From Actinomycetes bacterium (GTDB lineage Bacteria > Actinomycetota > Acidimicrobiia > Acidimicrobiales > Palsa-688): 6,047 bases of DNA. Under the pieces are notes generated by a model. That model saw nothing but the letters and a program-made list of their open reading frames with translations, was not told where the DNA came from and did not search any database. A program made the translations under genes and the position numbers. Each line of letters opens with the position of its first letter. Position 1 is the stretch's first letter. Location of the stretch: the NCBI GenBank assembly GCA_021816565.1, contig JAKAXN010000288.1:1-6047 (forward strand), written 5' to 3'. Of this stretch, positions 5,646 through 6,047 are shown in pieces.

Positions 5646-6047
5646 ATGGAACAGGCGGGCACGATACCGCGAGGGCTGGTCGACGTCTCGGCGTGGAGGG
5701 ATCTCCTGCTCCGGCCCGGCCCCGTCGCCACCGCCTGCCTGGCGGTGCCGGGCGCAACCGACAACGCCGGCCCGAAGAACCTGCTGCGCTGGCAGGAGGC
5801 CCGCCGACAGCTCGAGGGCCAGGGGGCGGCACCGGGCGCCGTCGATCCCATCGACGACGTCATCGCCGACGCCCACCGCTTCGGCGAGGGTGTGGCGGTC
5901 TACGCCGACGCCGGCGGGATGATCAACGTGACCTACTCGCCGGTGCCACCGCGGAGCGAGGTGGTCCGGTGGGACACGCTGGCGTCGCTGTCGCCGGTGC
6001 TGGGCTGGCGGCAGCACCAGCCGGCCTACGTGGTGGTCCTGGTGGAC
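5646..6047 (+). CDS. baeRF/Rv2629-like (eRF1-related) protein, 5' part
   Basis: The first 134 codons of a gene running off the window. I recognise general similarity to the actinobacterial Rv2629 / baeRF family-2 proteins, relatives of eRF1/Pelota, some of which (Balon) bind stalled or hibernating ribosomes. Shared features are an N-terminal ligand-like region with LLRWQEARRQLEGQG (46-60), an acidic helix before DDVIADA (70-76), a strand with GVAVYADAG (82-90), and the run EVVRWDTLASLSPVL (105-119) followed by QPAYVVVLVD (125-134), where the next domain begins. ATG 5646 has GGAGG at 5636-5640 with 5-nt spacing. An in-frame ATG at 5625 would place that ribosome site inside the coding region. 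It is divergent from the DUF3263 gene across a 172-bp gap in which I see no confident promoter. The match is from memory of motif order, so the family call is moderate and the function is inferred. Confidence 0.6.
   Translation, partial: MEQAGTIPRGLVDVSAWRDLLLRPGPVATACLAVPGATDNAGPKNLLRWQEARRQLEGQGAAPGAVDPIDDVIADAHRFGEGVAVYADAGGMINVTYSPVPPRSEVVRWDTLASLSPVLGWRQHQPAYVVVLVD

Noticed and set aside
5213..5863. A 216-residue version of the DUF3263 protein using an upstream start
   Set aside because: The added 130 residues are unlike the family and would overlap the divergent baeRF-like coding region; the conserved domain begins at residue 3 from ATG 5473.

Overview
The window is about 6 kb of very GC-rich bacterial DNA with GTG and TTG starts. 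The gene content points to an actinobacterium: a mycobacterial-type glucosyl-3-phosphoglycerate synthase, a DUF3263 + LytR_C gene pair, and a baeRF (Rv2629-type) protein. The divergence from mycobacterial and streptomycete versions makes a deep lineage such as Acidimicrobiia plausible, but that placement is inference. Eight protein-coding genes are supported, two of them cut by the window edges. I see no tRNA, rRNA, CRISPR array, insertion sequence or phage gene.

Left to right: the 5' part of threonine synthase (thrC, minus strand, 1-287); a 192-bp divergent intergenic region; glucosyl-3-phosphoglycerate synthase (gpgS, plus, 480-1361); a compact type-1 glycerate kinase (minus, 1358-2350) whose stop codon overlaps that of gpgS; a 57-bp divergent gap; a GT20 trehalose-6-phosphate synthase (otsA, plus, 2408-3808); a 50-bp convergent gap with a strong hairpin; then a probable minus-strand operon read from 5473 down to 3859 in the order DUF3263 protein, LytR_C membrane protein, trehalose-6-phosphate phosphatase (otsB). 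A 172-bp divergent gap separates this operon from the 5' part of a baeRF/Rv2629-like gene (plus, 5646 onwards).

The centre looks like a compatible-solute and storage-sugar island. OtsA and OtsB complete the two-step route to trehalose. GpgS makes the phosphorylated precursor of glucosylglycerate from NDP-glucose and 3-phosphoglycerate, and the glycerate kinase can return free glycerate to glycolysis, for example after glucosylglycerate breakdown. No dedicated glucosyl-3-phosphoglycerate phosphatase is visible. The four sugar genes alternate in strand, so they are not one operon, and otsB is instead tied to an envelope-related gene pair. The most interesting points are that unusual wiring, an OtsA that mixes VldE-like motifs with a complete set of T6P-synthase active-site residues, and a glycerate kinase missing an internal block of about 40 residues. 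No wholly new system can be claimed from the sequence alone.
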